From Gammaproteobacteria bacterium (GTDB lineage Bacteria; Pseudomonadota; Gammaproteobacteria; SZUA-140): a stretch of DNA of 12,942 nucleotides. Each line of letters opens with the position of its first letter. Position 1 is the stretch's first letter. The stretch covers positions 1 through 12,942 of the forward strand of contig JALSHQ010000319.1 in assembly GCA_026982145.1 (NCBI GenBank). The letters are read 5' to 3'. Below, piece by piece: positions 1 through 6,839 of the stretch. The notes under the pieces were generated by a model. The model did not search any database. It had not been told where the DNA came from and was given only the letters and a program-made list of their open reading frames with translations. The position numbers and the translations under genes were made by a program.

Positions 1-812
1 TCGCTAATGAGCACCTGCCCCCGCACGGTGTATGATTCGATTCTTGCCGCTAAATTGACATCTCTTCCGATGATGGTGTGCTCACTATAGAGCGCTGAAC
101 CGAGCCGGCTAGAGACGACTTCTCCAGTATTGAGCCCAATGCCCATGTAAAGCTGCGGCATGCCTAGGCGTTGGTTCTCTCGGTTGAATTTGTACATCGC
201 AACTTGCATCTCTGCCGCGCAGCTAATGGCATCTTCCGCATCTTTCTTTGCGCCATCAAATGAGCCGAAGACCGCAAGAATTGAGTCACCCATGAGCTTA
301 TCAACGATGCCATTATGTTTATAAATGATGGTGTTCATCAGCTCAAAGTAACGGTTGAGCATGCTGATGATCTCGTCAGGACTATAAGTTTCGGAGATGC
401 TGGTAAAACCACGTAAATCTGAGATAAGGATAGTGGCCTGGTAGCTATCACGCCTTGATTGAACCCAGTCAAGCTTATTGAAGAGTAGTTCTACTTCTTG
501 TTCGAGGGCATGTGAATTTTCATTAATGGTCGCAATGTCCTGATCCGTCTTATTCAGATGGCTTAAAAATTCATGCGTAGGTGCAAGCAGTGCTTTGATT
601 TGAGTTCTGATGTTTTCTTTAAAGATAGCATCAGGCATCTGAACACTTTTATTCGCGTTATTTTTCTTTATAAAAAACCAAGCGAAAATAACAGCGATAA
701 AGGTGCTAGCAATAACGATTACTGTCTCTTGCCCGTTTGGTGCTATGAGCAAAAGTGCTGTAATGCTGGGGATTGTTGCGGCTGCAATCAGTCCCCAAAG
801 GGTGTTATTCAT
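1..812 (-). CDS. Membrane-anchored class III adenylate/guanylate cyclase (3' end outside window)
   Basis: Makes a cyclic nucleotide, probably cAMP, from its triphosphate. The visible part is 270 residues. Two hydrophobic stretches (about residues 5-24 and 29-49) look like a membrane hairpin, followed by a helical, possibly coiled-coil linker (about 85-120) and the cyclase domain from about 125. Catalytic residues are all visible: metal-binding Asp132 (SDLRGFT) and Asp176 (KLMGDS), and transition-state Asn253 and Arg257 (DVNLAARIE). Lys172 and Thr246 sit at the purine-specificity positions; Lys with Thr is typical of class IIIb adenylate cyclases. The ATG at 812 is chosen because GGAG lies 6 bases upstream; an in-frame ATG at 833 would add seven residues. 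The C-terminus is cut by the window edge. It follows the ChaN-PDZ gene on the same strand after about 150 bases with no clear terminator. The cAMP assignment is inferred from residues only. Confidence 0.93.
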   Translation of the reverse strand, partial: MNNTLWGLIAAATIPSITALLLIAPNGQETVIVIASTFIAVIFAWFFIKKNNANKSVQMPDAIFKENIRTQIKALLAPTHEFLSHLNKTDQDIATINENSHALEQEVELLFNKLDWVQSRRDSYQATILISDLRGFTSISETYSPDEIISMLNRYFELMNTIIYKHNGIVDKLMGDSILAVFGSFDGAKKDAEDAISCAAEMQVAMYKFNRENQRLGMPQLYMGIGLNTGEVVSSRLGSALYSEHTIIGRDVNLAARIESYTVRGQVLIS

Positions 813-961
813 TTGAGGCTCCGGCGTGCCCATCCTAGAGTGATGAGAAATAGCTTCTATACAGTTACTTAGTGGCTATCGGCGAATAAAGCAGTGCCTT
901 GAGCCTTGGCTATTAATGAAACCTTGATCAATCACCCGGCGAGCTTTATAGGCATACCCGC

Positions 962-2233
962 TTACTCTACGTCCAAAGCTTTAAATTTTGCTACAACCTC
1001 AATTTCATTATCACCACGTTTCATCAGCAGGGGAAGCCATGTGCCGTGAGCCGTGCGTTGTACAATGGCGATGACCTCAATCATACGCGTGATTTTTTTG
1101 CCGGCAGCGCTTATAAAAATGTCTCCTTTTTTCAGGCCGATCGCTTCAGCGATACTACCCTCAACGATTTTAGCGATACTGACTTTGTCATTCTCTTCTT
1201 CAAGGTAGACGCCGAGCTTTGGTTTGGGCTGTGCCGCTTCGCTTTTCATGGTCATGCCGATGAGGGCATCGGCGAATGTTTCCCCCAGCCCCTCACAGCC
1301 GAAATCATCATGCCATGCAATCATGGTGGTGATCTCTTTTTGCCCCAAGGATTTTAGCTGATCGGGAACACCAAAATCATTGACCACATGGCCGCTGCCC
1401 ATCACGCCAACAAAGAGCAGCGTTGGGTCTTGTTGGGTTTCGCGATAAATGATCTGTGCCATGGCGGCATCCCACAACGTCTGCCCTTGAAGAAAGCGCT
1501 TGAAGCCGGGGCTTTCGAAAGCAGCTGCTTTGCCTTCAGTACTCTTTTTTGCACCGGGTTTGTGAGCGCTGTGTTGTTGGTAGATGGAGATTAATAGCTG
1601 CTTGTAACCATCGCCCGGTGGTGCGGGGTCAGTTACCCCTTCACGATCTTCCACTTTGATATTCTGCCACCCTTCCTTGCGCACTTTTCTAACCAGCTCA
1701 CGGCTGACATTGAGCGCATGAATCGGAATCTGGTTCATACGCGCAAAGTGAAACAGTGGCAGGTAATATTTGGCATCGAAGTTCCAGTACTTTTGCCAGT
1801 CGGACTGTTCTAGGAACTCAGCTTCACTCAACTTACCCGCAATCCACTTATCAAGTACGGGCTGCACATTGCGTGGGAACATCTCAAAGCCGATCGCCAT
1901 ATTGGGCTGGAGTGCATGCAGTGCGGCAAGCGTGTGCAGCTCCCAGCGTTGATGATCCCCCTGTGCATGATGCTCGCCGAGCAGCACCACGCGATTTTTA
2001 GCCGCTTCTTTCAGGAACTCATTGGCATCAATAACCTCCATCCCGCCGGGGCTGTACCATTGGTTAGGCACCGCGCAGCTCTTTTCTGCTTCGCTGTTGT
2101 GATTAACGGTTTGATCTGGTGCTGTGGCGTGAACGAGTGAGACGCTCGCAGCGAATATTGTGAGCAGTGCTGTGGTAGTGATTTTACGAGTTAGACTGCC
2201 CCAGAAAGTCGGCGCCGCACAAAGTCCATGCAT
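962..2233 (-). CDS. Secreted ChaN/Tiki-like protein with C-terminal PDZ domain
   Basis: A 423-residue exported protein. The N-terminus has a Sec-type signal: basic residues near 16-17, a hydrophobic stretch about 18-35, and a likely signal peptidase I site after VHA (residue 36). No lipobox Cys follows, unlike classic ChaN lipoproteins. Residues about 63-310 match the ChaN (DUF399, haem-binding uptake/Tiki-like) family: LLGEHH at 84-89, GFEMFPR at 115-121, and MGSGH at 278-282. The C-terminal part (about 338-420) reads as a PDZ domain, with a carboxylate-loop-like GVYLE at 341-345, then AEAIGLKKGD and a later VIAIVQ helix. ChaN has been linked to iron or haem handling and Tiki proteins to metalloprotease activity; which applies here is unknown. 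The ATG at 2233 has AGGA 7 bases upstream. It lies 105 bases after purK on the same strand. Confidence 0.88.
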   Translation of the reverse strand: MHGLCAAPTFWGSLTRKITTTALLTIFAASVSLVHATAPDQTVNHNSEAEKSCAVPNQWYSPGGMEVIDANEFLKEAAKNRVVLLGEHHAQGDHQRWELHTLAALHALQPNMAIGFEMFPRNVQPVLDKWIAGKLSEAEFLEQSDWQKYWNFDAKYYLPLFHFARMNQIPIHALNVSRELVRKVRKEGWQNIKVEDREGVTDPAPPGDGYKQLLISIYQQHSAHKPGAKKSTEGKAAAFESPGFKRFLQGQTLWDAAMAQIIYRETQQDPTLLFVGVMGSGHVVNDFGVPDQLKSLGQKEITTMIAWHDDFGCEGLGETFADALIGMTMKSEAAQPKPKLGVYLEEENDKVSIAKIVEGSIAEAIGLKKGDIFISAAGKKITRMIEVIAIVQRTAHGTWLPLLMKRGDNEIEVVAKFKALDVE

Positions 2234-2290
2234 GTTGTGATCCTTTTCAGGTCGTTAATCATCTTAGATAGGGCACATACTATATTGATC

Positions 2291-2319
2291 GCTCGTCTAA
2301 TGTAAATCTATGGACGAGC
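2291..2319. repeat. Inverted repeat between purK and the ChaN-PDZ gene
   Basis: GCTCGTC (2291-2297) and GACGAGC (2313-2319) form a perfect 7-bp inverted repeat around a 15-base AT-rich loop. It lies in the 105-base gap between the purK stop and the ChaN-PDZ start. No T-run follows on the minus strand, so it is not a standard rho-independent terminator. It could be an mRNA stem-loop or a protein site; nothing in the sequence decides this. Confidence 0.35.
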
Positions 2320-2338
2320 AGCGCGGCGGGTGGGGGCG

Positions 2339-3493
2339 TTAGTCTTGAATGCCGATCGCTTTGCGTGCGGCCATCGCAGTGGCAAAGGCTGCTGTGCCGT
2401 CTTGATCAATGACCGTAAAATGCCCCATCTTGCGACCGCGGCGCGGCGAGCGCTTACCATAAAGGTGTAGTTTAAGGTTGGGGATCTGGTGCAGCAGTGG
2501 CCAGTCCGGCTCTCTGCTCTCTTCGCTGCTGTCATCGAACCATTGGTCACCGAGTAGATTCACCATCACTGCGCTGCTGTGTAGCGATGCTGCGCCGAGT
2601 GGCAGGCCACACAGCGCACGCAACTGCTGTTCGTATTGGCTGGTGACGCAGCCATCGAGGGTGTAGTGGCCGCTGTTGTGTGGGCGCGGTGCGATCTCGT
2701 TAATCAGTAACTGGCCGTCGCTGATAAAAAATTCGATGGTGAGTACCCCAACGTAGCTGAGTTTAGAAGCGAGTTCCTTTGCCATGTTTTCTGCTTGCTG
2801 TTGCAGTTCAGGGGAGGTGCGCGCGGGCACAACGGTAATATCTAGCACCCCGTTGTGATGGCTGTTTTCAGCTAGTGGAAAGCAACTGCATTCGCCTGTT
2901 GCACTGCGTGCAAGAACCACTGAAACTTCAAGTTCAAGCGGCAACATTTTTTCGAGTACACAAGGGGTGCCAAACTCACGTTGCGCAGTTTTAGCCTCAT
3001 CGATTGAGGTGACTTGTACCTGCCCCTTGCCGTCATAACCGAAACGGGCGGTCTTGAGAAGGGCGGGAAAAAGCTCATCCGTCGCATGGTTGAGATCATC
3101 TGTCTTTTCTACCGCAATAAAGGGGGCGGTATTAAAACCGTTGCTTCGTAAGAAGTTTTTCTCACGAACGCGATCTTGTGCAATCGAGACCGCTGTGGCG
3201 GCGGGTGCGACGGGCATGGTAAGTGCGAGCTGTTCAAGCACCGCAGCCGGTACATTCTCAAATTCGGTGGTGGCCGCAGTGCACTGTTGAGCCAGCTGTG
3301 CCAGTGCCTTAGGGTCATCATAATTAGCGACGATATGGCTAGCAGCAATTTGGCCTGCGGGGGCATCAGGGTCGGGGTCAAGCACGATCACTTTGTAGCC
3401 CAGTTCACTTGCCGCATGGACAAAAAAACGCCCCAATTGGCCACCACCGAGCAGTGCCAGCGTGGCGGGTGCCTTAATGGTCGAGAGGCTCAC
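2339..3493 (-). CDS. purK: N5-carboxyaminoimidazole ribonucleotide synthase
   Basis: Converts AIR, ATP and bicarbonate to N5-CAIR in de novo purine synthesis; its product is the substrate of PurE. The protein has 384 residues (E. coli PurK has about 355). ATP-grasp features are visible: an N-terminal Rossmann-like LLGGGQLGR (14-22), TTEFENVP (75-82), the lysine/glycine loop ALLKTARFGYDGKGQ (144-158), and the metal and substrate segment EIAPRPHNSGH (266-276). The start is a GTG at 3493 that overlaps the purE TGA as GTGA, a 4-base overlap implying translational coupling. No better start lies nearby, and the distance to the glycine-rich loop fits the family. It is transcribed from the promoter upstream of purE. 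Confidence 0.97.
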   Translation of the reverse strand: MSLSTIKAPATLALLGGGQLGRFFVHAASELGYKVIVLDPDPDAPAGQIAASHIVANYDDPKALAQLAQQCTAATTEFENVPAAVLEQLALTMPVAPAATAVSIAQDRVREKNFLRSNGFNTAPFIAVEKTDDLNHATDELFPALLKTARFGYDGKGQVQVTSIDEAKTAQREFGTPCVLEKMLPLELEVSVVLARSATGECSCFPLAENSHHNGVLDITVVPARTSPELQQQAENMAKELASKLSYVGVLTIEFFISDGQLLINEIAPRPHNSGHYTLDGCVTSQYEQQLRALCGLPLGAASLHSSAVMVNLLGDQWFDDSSEESREPDWPLLHQIPNLKLHLYGKRSPRRGRKMGHFTVIDQDGTAAFATAMAARKAIGIQD

Positions 3494-3990
3494 GGCTTGT
3501 CGTCGAGTGCCATCGCGAAGACGCGCGCTTTTTGATTTTCACGGAACTCGGCCAATTTTTGTGTTAACGCGCTATCTTCGTTGGCAAGCATCGAGATCGC
3601 AAATAACCCCGCGTTGGCAGCACCGGCTTCACCAATCGCAAAGGTCGCAACCGGTACCCCTTTGGGCATTTGCACGATTGAGAGCAGCGAATCCTCGCCT
3701 TTAAGGTAGCGGGAGGGTACCGGCACGCCGAGTACCGGCAGGGTGGTTTTAGCGGCGATCATACCCGGCAGGTGGGCGGCACCACCAGCACCAGCGATGA
3801 TCACCTTGATGCCCCGTGGTTGAGCCTCATCGGCAAACTCAAACATCAGTTCTGGGGTGCGATGAGCTGAGATCACTTGCGCCTCATAGATGACGCCGAA
3901 CTCTGTCAGCATCTCAGCAGCCAGGCGCATCACGGGCCAGTCGCTATTGCTTCCCATGACGATGGCTACCTGTGGCTGGTTCTGTTGCAT
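3490..3990 (-). CDS. purE: N5-carboxyaminoimidazole ribonucleotide mutase
   Basis: Class I PurE, moving the carboxyl group of N5-CAIR to give CAIR. It has 166 residues, the normal bacterial length (E. coli has 169). Family motifs are present: MGSNSDWPVM near the N-terminus, SAHRTP containing the catalytic His, GAGGAAHLPGM, and PVLGVPVPS. The open frame extends upstream to 4158, but I start at the ATG at 3990. A GGAG lies 5 bases before it, homology begins right after it, and a clear promoter lies inside the extension. The gene ends in GTGA shared with the purK start, so the two enzymes of consecutive steps are made from one message. Confidence 0.97.
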   Translation of the reverse strand: MQQNQPQVAIVMGSNSDWPVMRLAAEMLTEFGVIYEAQVISAHRTPELMFEFADEAQPRGIKVIIAGAGGAAHLPGMIAAKTTLPVLGVPVPSRYLKGEDSLLSIVQMPKGVPVATFAIGEAGAANAGLFAISMLANEDSALTQKLAEFRENQKARVFAMALDDKP

Positions 3991-4027
3991 GACTTCTCCG
4001 CTACGCGTATCTGATTGAATGGGCGGT

Positions 4028-4057
4028 ATTATACCTGAAGCAACAGCGCTGTGGCAG
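4028..4057 (-). promoter_or_regulatory. Probable sigma70 promoter of purE-purK
   Basis: On the minus strand, a perfect -10 TATAAT (4028-4033) lies 18 bases from CTGCCA (4052-4057), a 4-of-6 match to the -35 box. The transcript would start near 4021 and leave a leader of about 30 bases before purE. The -10 sits inside an 11-bp palindrome, GGTATTATACC (4025-4035), which could be a binding site. I saw no sequence like the enterobacterial PurR box. Confidence 0.7.
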
Positions 4058-4223
4058 GTGTGCTTGGCTCGCTTGTGCTCTTGACTAGTGCAGGTATCAC
4101 ACACAAGTGTTGGGTTGGCTTTATAGGGCGCGTAGCGTGTAAATAGCCTTAAGATCATTGGTTTCAGTGCCGCTATGGTTGAATAGAAAAGGGTTTATAT
4201 GGCGCAGAAATGTGTGAGCTAAC

Positions 4224-6059
4224 ATGAGAAATAAGTTGTTGAATATTCCTGTGCGAGTTGATGCAGAGCCCGTAGGGGTTGATGTGAGTGAGCCAGCCTT
4301 AAAAGCGTGGACTGAGGCGCTGCCGTTGATGGACTATGCGCACAGTTGCAAGCAGGTAACAGACGCGTTGAACCAGCTTAACCGGCAACAGGTTGAGATC
4401 ATGAAGCGGATCACAGCGATGACGTTGCTGTCGAATCATGTCGATAAACTTCACAAAATTGTGCCGCGTAATTTTGATAGTGATGCATTGCCGTTATCCG
4501 CCAAGCAACTTGAGTCTAAGCTGCGGCCACAACGGCTGCTCTTAGAATGTGCAACAGGTCATAAAATTATTGTGGTAGAGCTGCTGGAAGATAAAAAATT
4601 ACTAGCCAAAAATAAAAAATCACTATTTTTATCGCTCGTTAAGGCGCTGCATTATATGTTGCTAGAATTAATTGAGAATTTTCTCTCATACCGTACGCCA
4701 GAAGCGGGCACCTGGCAGGATATGCATAAGCTTTATGCTATCGCTGAACAGCTTGGCGTGGTGGATGTCGCTGTAAGTGGCAGTGCCGCGCAAGGTGAGG
4801 CATCTACCACGATTGGCGAGCTTTATAAAAAAATACTTTTATTATCGCTAGCCGACTATTCTCGATTGATGAATGGCGAAGCTGAAATGATCTATCAGCA
4901 GTTGCCTGAATGGTCAAAACTGACTTCGCTATCTTGCCCTGATGATTCCTTTCGTGAAGGCATTGTGGTTGATTTAGGGGTTGATGCGCCAGCAAATCAT
5001 GTTTTCTCGGAAAAGCCGATTAAGTTTCTTAATGGGCGCCTCTTTGATATTGCCCCCTTACTCGCTCATATGGACGCGCAAATAGATGCACTTGCAGAGC
5101 AAGGACAGCAAGGCGATAACATGCTAGGCGCACGGACAAGGCAGGCGATGTATATTCGGTTGCGATTTACTTGGGGGACGCGTAGTGAACGTGGTGCTTC
5201 ACGTCAACCCATCAATAATCCAGTAAAATTGATTTCAGGACTGCATGATTGCCATCGCGGCCTGAGCGGTAACGCCCCTTTTAATCCTGAGCATGACGAG
5301 CTGCGCTTCGACCCTGAGTGGAATAAAGTAGAAGAGCAGGCGCCACTGCCGGATGACCTCTCTTTAGTGCCAGAAGGCGAAGACCCTTGGATGAAGGATG
5401 TGATTGAAGCGCGCGTTGCCGCTAACGTTAATGGCCATCGGGTTTCTCAATTTGATGAGCACACGAAAGCAGATGCTTGGGAAAAGATCTATGCCAATCA
5501 AATAGCAGACCAAGGCCGACGGGAGCGTGAGGTCGCGCCATTAATGGTGATTGACTGTGTGCAAGTTGACACCAGTCCGGGCGGAATGGCTATTCTCTGT
5601 AGTCATGAACAAGTAGATGCTTCGCTGGCTGTGGGTAAAGTGGTGGCGATTTATGAAGAAGGTGATGCCGAAGTAAATCGCTGGCAGATAGGTGTCGTGC
5701 GTTGGCTGGTGATGTTACCCAGTAACGATATTCGTTGCGGCGTGCAAGTGCTTTCGCATCGCGCCCGCACTGTTGCGACTAAATCGATTAAAGGCGTGGG
5801 TGAAAATGGTGAATATTTCAGGTCAATTATGATCCCGGCTGAGGATGGCTATCCTACGAGCGTCATTGTGCCAGCCGCCGTTTACAGTACTAATTCGATA
5901 TTGAGTGTCGTGGCAGAAAAAGAACTCATCTACCTAGCATTGAAAGAGTTATTGAATAATAGCGCATCGTATAATCAGTTTTCATTTGAAAAAGTAGACG
6001 AACCTACGATGGGCATTAACCTCAAAGCAAAAATTGATCACAATCGCCGCTCTTTTTGA
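4224..6059 (+). CDS. Large protein with PilZ-like C-terminal region, putative cyclic-di-GMP effector
   Basis: A 611-residue, apparently cytoplasmic protein without signal peptide or clear membrane helices. Residues 25-310 are mostly helical with several leucine-rich stretches (for example 131-156 and 197-215). A segment around 310-350 contains the RxxxR motif R323-R327 followed by VKLISGLHDCHRGL. Residues about 438-520 look like a PilZ beta-barrel: DTSPGG (D449, S451, G454) matches the second PilZ motif (D/NxSxxG), and WQIGVVRWL then IRCGVQVLS match late PilZ strands. No RxxxR lies directly before DTSPGG; only RRER at 432-435 does. The layout is reminiscent of long gammaproteobacterial cyclic-di-GMP receptors tied to type IV pili (FimW/TfpC type), but I cannot confirm that assignment. 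No pilus gene is in the window. The Shine-Dalgarno is weak (GAG, 4217-4219). It diverges from purE. Confidence 0.75.
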   Translation: MRNKLLNIPVRVDAEPVGVDVSEPALKAWTEALPLMDYAHSCKQVTDALNQLNRQQVEIMKRITAMTLLSNHVDKLHKIVPRNFDSDALPLSAKQLESKLRPQRLLLECATGHKIIVVELLEDKKLLAKNKKSLFLSLVKALHYMLLELIENFLSYRTPEAGTWQDMHKLYAIAEQLGVVDVAVSGSAAQGEASTTIGELYKKILLLSLADYSRLMNGEAEMIYQQLPEWSKLTSLSCPDDSFREGIVVDLGVDAPANHVFSEKPIKFLNGRLFDIAPLLAHMDAQIDALAEQGQQGDNMLGARTRQAMYIRLRFTWGTRSERGASRQPINNPVKLISGLHDCHRGLSGNAPFNPEHDELRFDPEWNKVEEQAPLPDDLSLVPEGEDPWMKDVIEARVAANVNGHRVSQFDEHTKADAWEKIYANQIADQGRREREVAPLMVIDCVQVDTSPGGMAILCSHEQVDASLAVGKVVAIYEEGDAEVNRWQIGVVRWLVMLPSNDIRCGVQVLSHRARTVATKSIKGVGENGEYFRSIMIPAEDGYPTSVIVPAAVYSTNSILSVVAEKELIYLALKELLNNSASYNQFSFEKVDEPTMGINLKAKIDHNRRSF

Positions 6060-6119
6060 GCGCACTCCTTAAGCTCGATTTAGCCGAGTCGAGTGACTAC
6101 AGACTAGGCAGCCACTGTC

Positions 6120-6329
6120 TTAGCGTTTGTTCTCTTTCAGAGGGTTCTCTTCTACTAATGGCAGGTTTTTCATGCTGATCTCGAGCTCAAAGGCACCACA
6201 TGCTTTACCATAGCGGCCGATGGTCGCTTGATGCTCTGGGTTGAGCCGGCATGTTCCCAGCGGGTTTCTACTGACTTTCCAATAAGTGCACTGGCCGCAC
6301 TTGGCGTTGATATAAGTGGTAGTGGCCAT
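6120..6329 (-). CDS. Small four-cysteine protein, possible metal or Fe-S binding
   Basis: A 69-residue protein starting MATTTYINAK, with four cysteines spaced C-x2-C-x12-C-x16-C. The pattern (CGQCTYW, then LGTC, then CGAFE) resembles small Cys-rich domains with an HiPIP-like or zinc-ribbon-like fold, in which a CxxC near an aromatic residue and a late CG.FE are usual. Metal binding is an inference. An in-frame ATG at 6368 would add 13 residues; the ATG at 6329 is preferred because GGGA and AAAGG lie just upstream and the added residues look unstructured. The charged tail (KENKR) follows the domain. It converges with the 611-residue gene, leaving 60 bases between stops. Function and partner are unknown. 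Confidence 0.62.
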   Translation of the reverse strand: MATTTYINAKCGQCTYWKVSRNPLGTCRLNPEHQATIGRYGKACGAFELEISMKNLPLVEENPLKENKR

Positions 6330-6486
6330 CGCCTTTCCCTGGTTATTTTGAATAAAACTGTTATCCATCAGAAGTTCTTTTCAGATGTAGAGGCATATTT
6401 ATCTAACACAACCCCTTATATTTTTCTGTGATTTTGATCTCATCATCAGTCTAGTGCTTTTGAGAAGGGCTGTCATTTTTAGTTAG

Positions 6487-6663
6487 GGAACCTCTGATTT
6501 ATTCTGAGCGAAGTGGGTTGTGATCTAAAATGTTCAGCTTCAAGGCGCGAATCGCACGTAATACCCAAAGGGCACACTGTAGCGGGCTATTGCGAAGATT
6601 TGCAACGCAGAAGATGGATATTTTAGGCGCAAGACACGAGTTCATGAATAAATCAGAGGTTCC
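6487..6663. mobile_element. MITE-like non-autonomous element (177 bp), probably IS5-group
   Basis: The ends are perfect 18-bp terminal inverted repeats: GGAACCTCTGATTTATTC at 6487-6504 and its complement at 6646-6663. They are flanked by a 4-bp direct repeat TTAG (6483-6486 and 6664-6667), which reads as a target duplication. TTAG fits YTAR, the target of the IS5 subgroup, whose ends also begin GGA. Inside, a second block (6525-6541) is an imperfect inverted repeat of 6610-6626 (14 of 17 positions), so much of the element can fold into a long hairpin. There is no transposase, so it would need one from elsewhere. The family assignment is an inference. Confidence 0.85.
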
Positions 6664-6773
6664 TTAGGGCTGAGTCGGCGCTAATATTTTTAGCTTATCC
6701 CTGATGAGGAGTGGTAGCGGAGTCAATATCGATGTGTTGCCATGCTTTTTTATTTCGTTCTTTGAGATGCCGC

Positions 6774-6802
6774 TTGAAAGTTCTCCAAAAGTTCTCTATA
6801 TT
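6774..6802 (+). promoter_or_regulatory. lexA-polymerase operon promoter
   Basis: TTGAAA (6774-6779) and TATATT (6797-6802) are separated by exactly 17 bases and match the sigma70 -35 and -10 boxes well. The transcript would start near 6809, about 30 bases before the lexA ATG. The spacer carries the putative LexA operator, so bound repressor would block polymerase. Confidence 0.8.
6780..6794 (+). promoter_or_regulatory. Putative SOS box, GTTC-N7-GTTC type
   Basis: Two GTTC half-sites (6780-6783 and 6791-6794) are separated by seven bases (TCCAAAA), the direct-repeat operator known for alphaproteobacterial LexA. It fills the spacer of the lexA promoter, the expected place for autorepression. 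A third GTTC lies 23 bases upstream at 6757-6760. No CTGT-N8-ACAG site of the E. coli type is visible upstream of lexA. Confidence 0.72.
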
Positions 6803-6839
6803 GTCTTTAGGTTGATTAATAAAGGTGAGGGCATGGCGG

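Larger units (their letters stand above)
6330..6839. other. Gene-free stretch between the small Cys-rich gene and lexA
   Basis: This stretch of about 510 bases holds three things. First, about 155 AT-rich bases that should contain the leftward promoter of the four-cysteine gene; I could not place its boxes. Second, the 177-bp MITE-like element (6487-6663). Third, about 110 AT-rich bases leading to the lexA promoter and operator. I see no convincing reading frame or structured RNA gene in it. Confidence 0.7.

Noticed and set aside
573..872. A 99-residue plus-strand frame opposite the cyclase N-terminus.
   Set aside because: It is antisense to the cyclase gene, whose membrane segments and linker read cleanly on the other strand.
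2291..2319. The 7-bp inverted repeat after purK as a rho-independent terminator.
   Set aside because: There is no T-run on the minus strand after the stem and the loop is 15 bases; it is kept only as a repeat.
3991..4158. A 56-residue N-terminal extension of PurE in the same open frame.
   Set aside because: It has no PurE similarity and contains the -10 and -35 boxes; the ATG at 3990 has a good ribosome site and gives the normal family length.
6101..6120. Possible terminator hairpin between the convergent 611-residue and four-cysteine genes.
   Set aside because: The inner GGC-A-GCC would leave a one-base loop, the outer stem is only four pairs with mismatches, and no clean T-run follows.
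6701..6708. CTGATGAG upstream of lexA as a possible hammerhead ribozyme core.
   Set aside because: No GAAA follows a stem II, and no matching stems I and III could be found.
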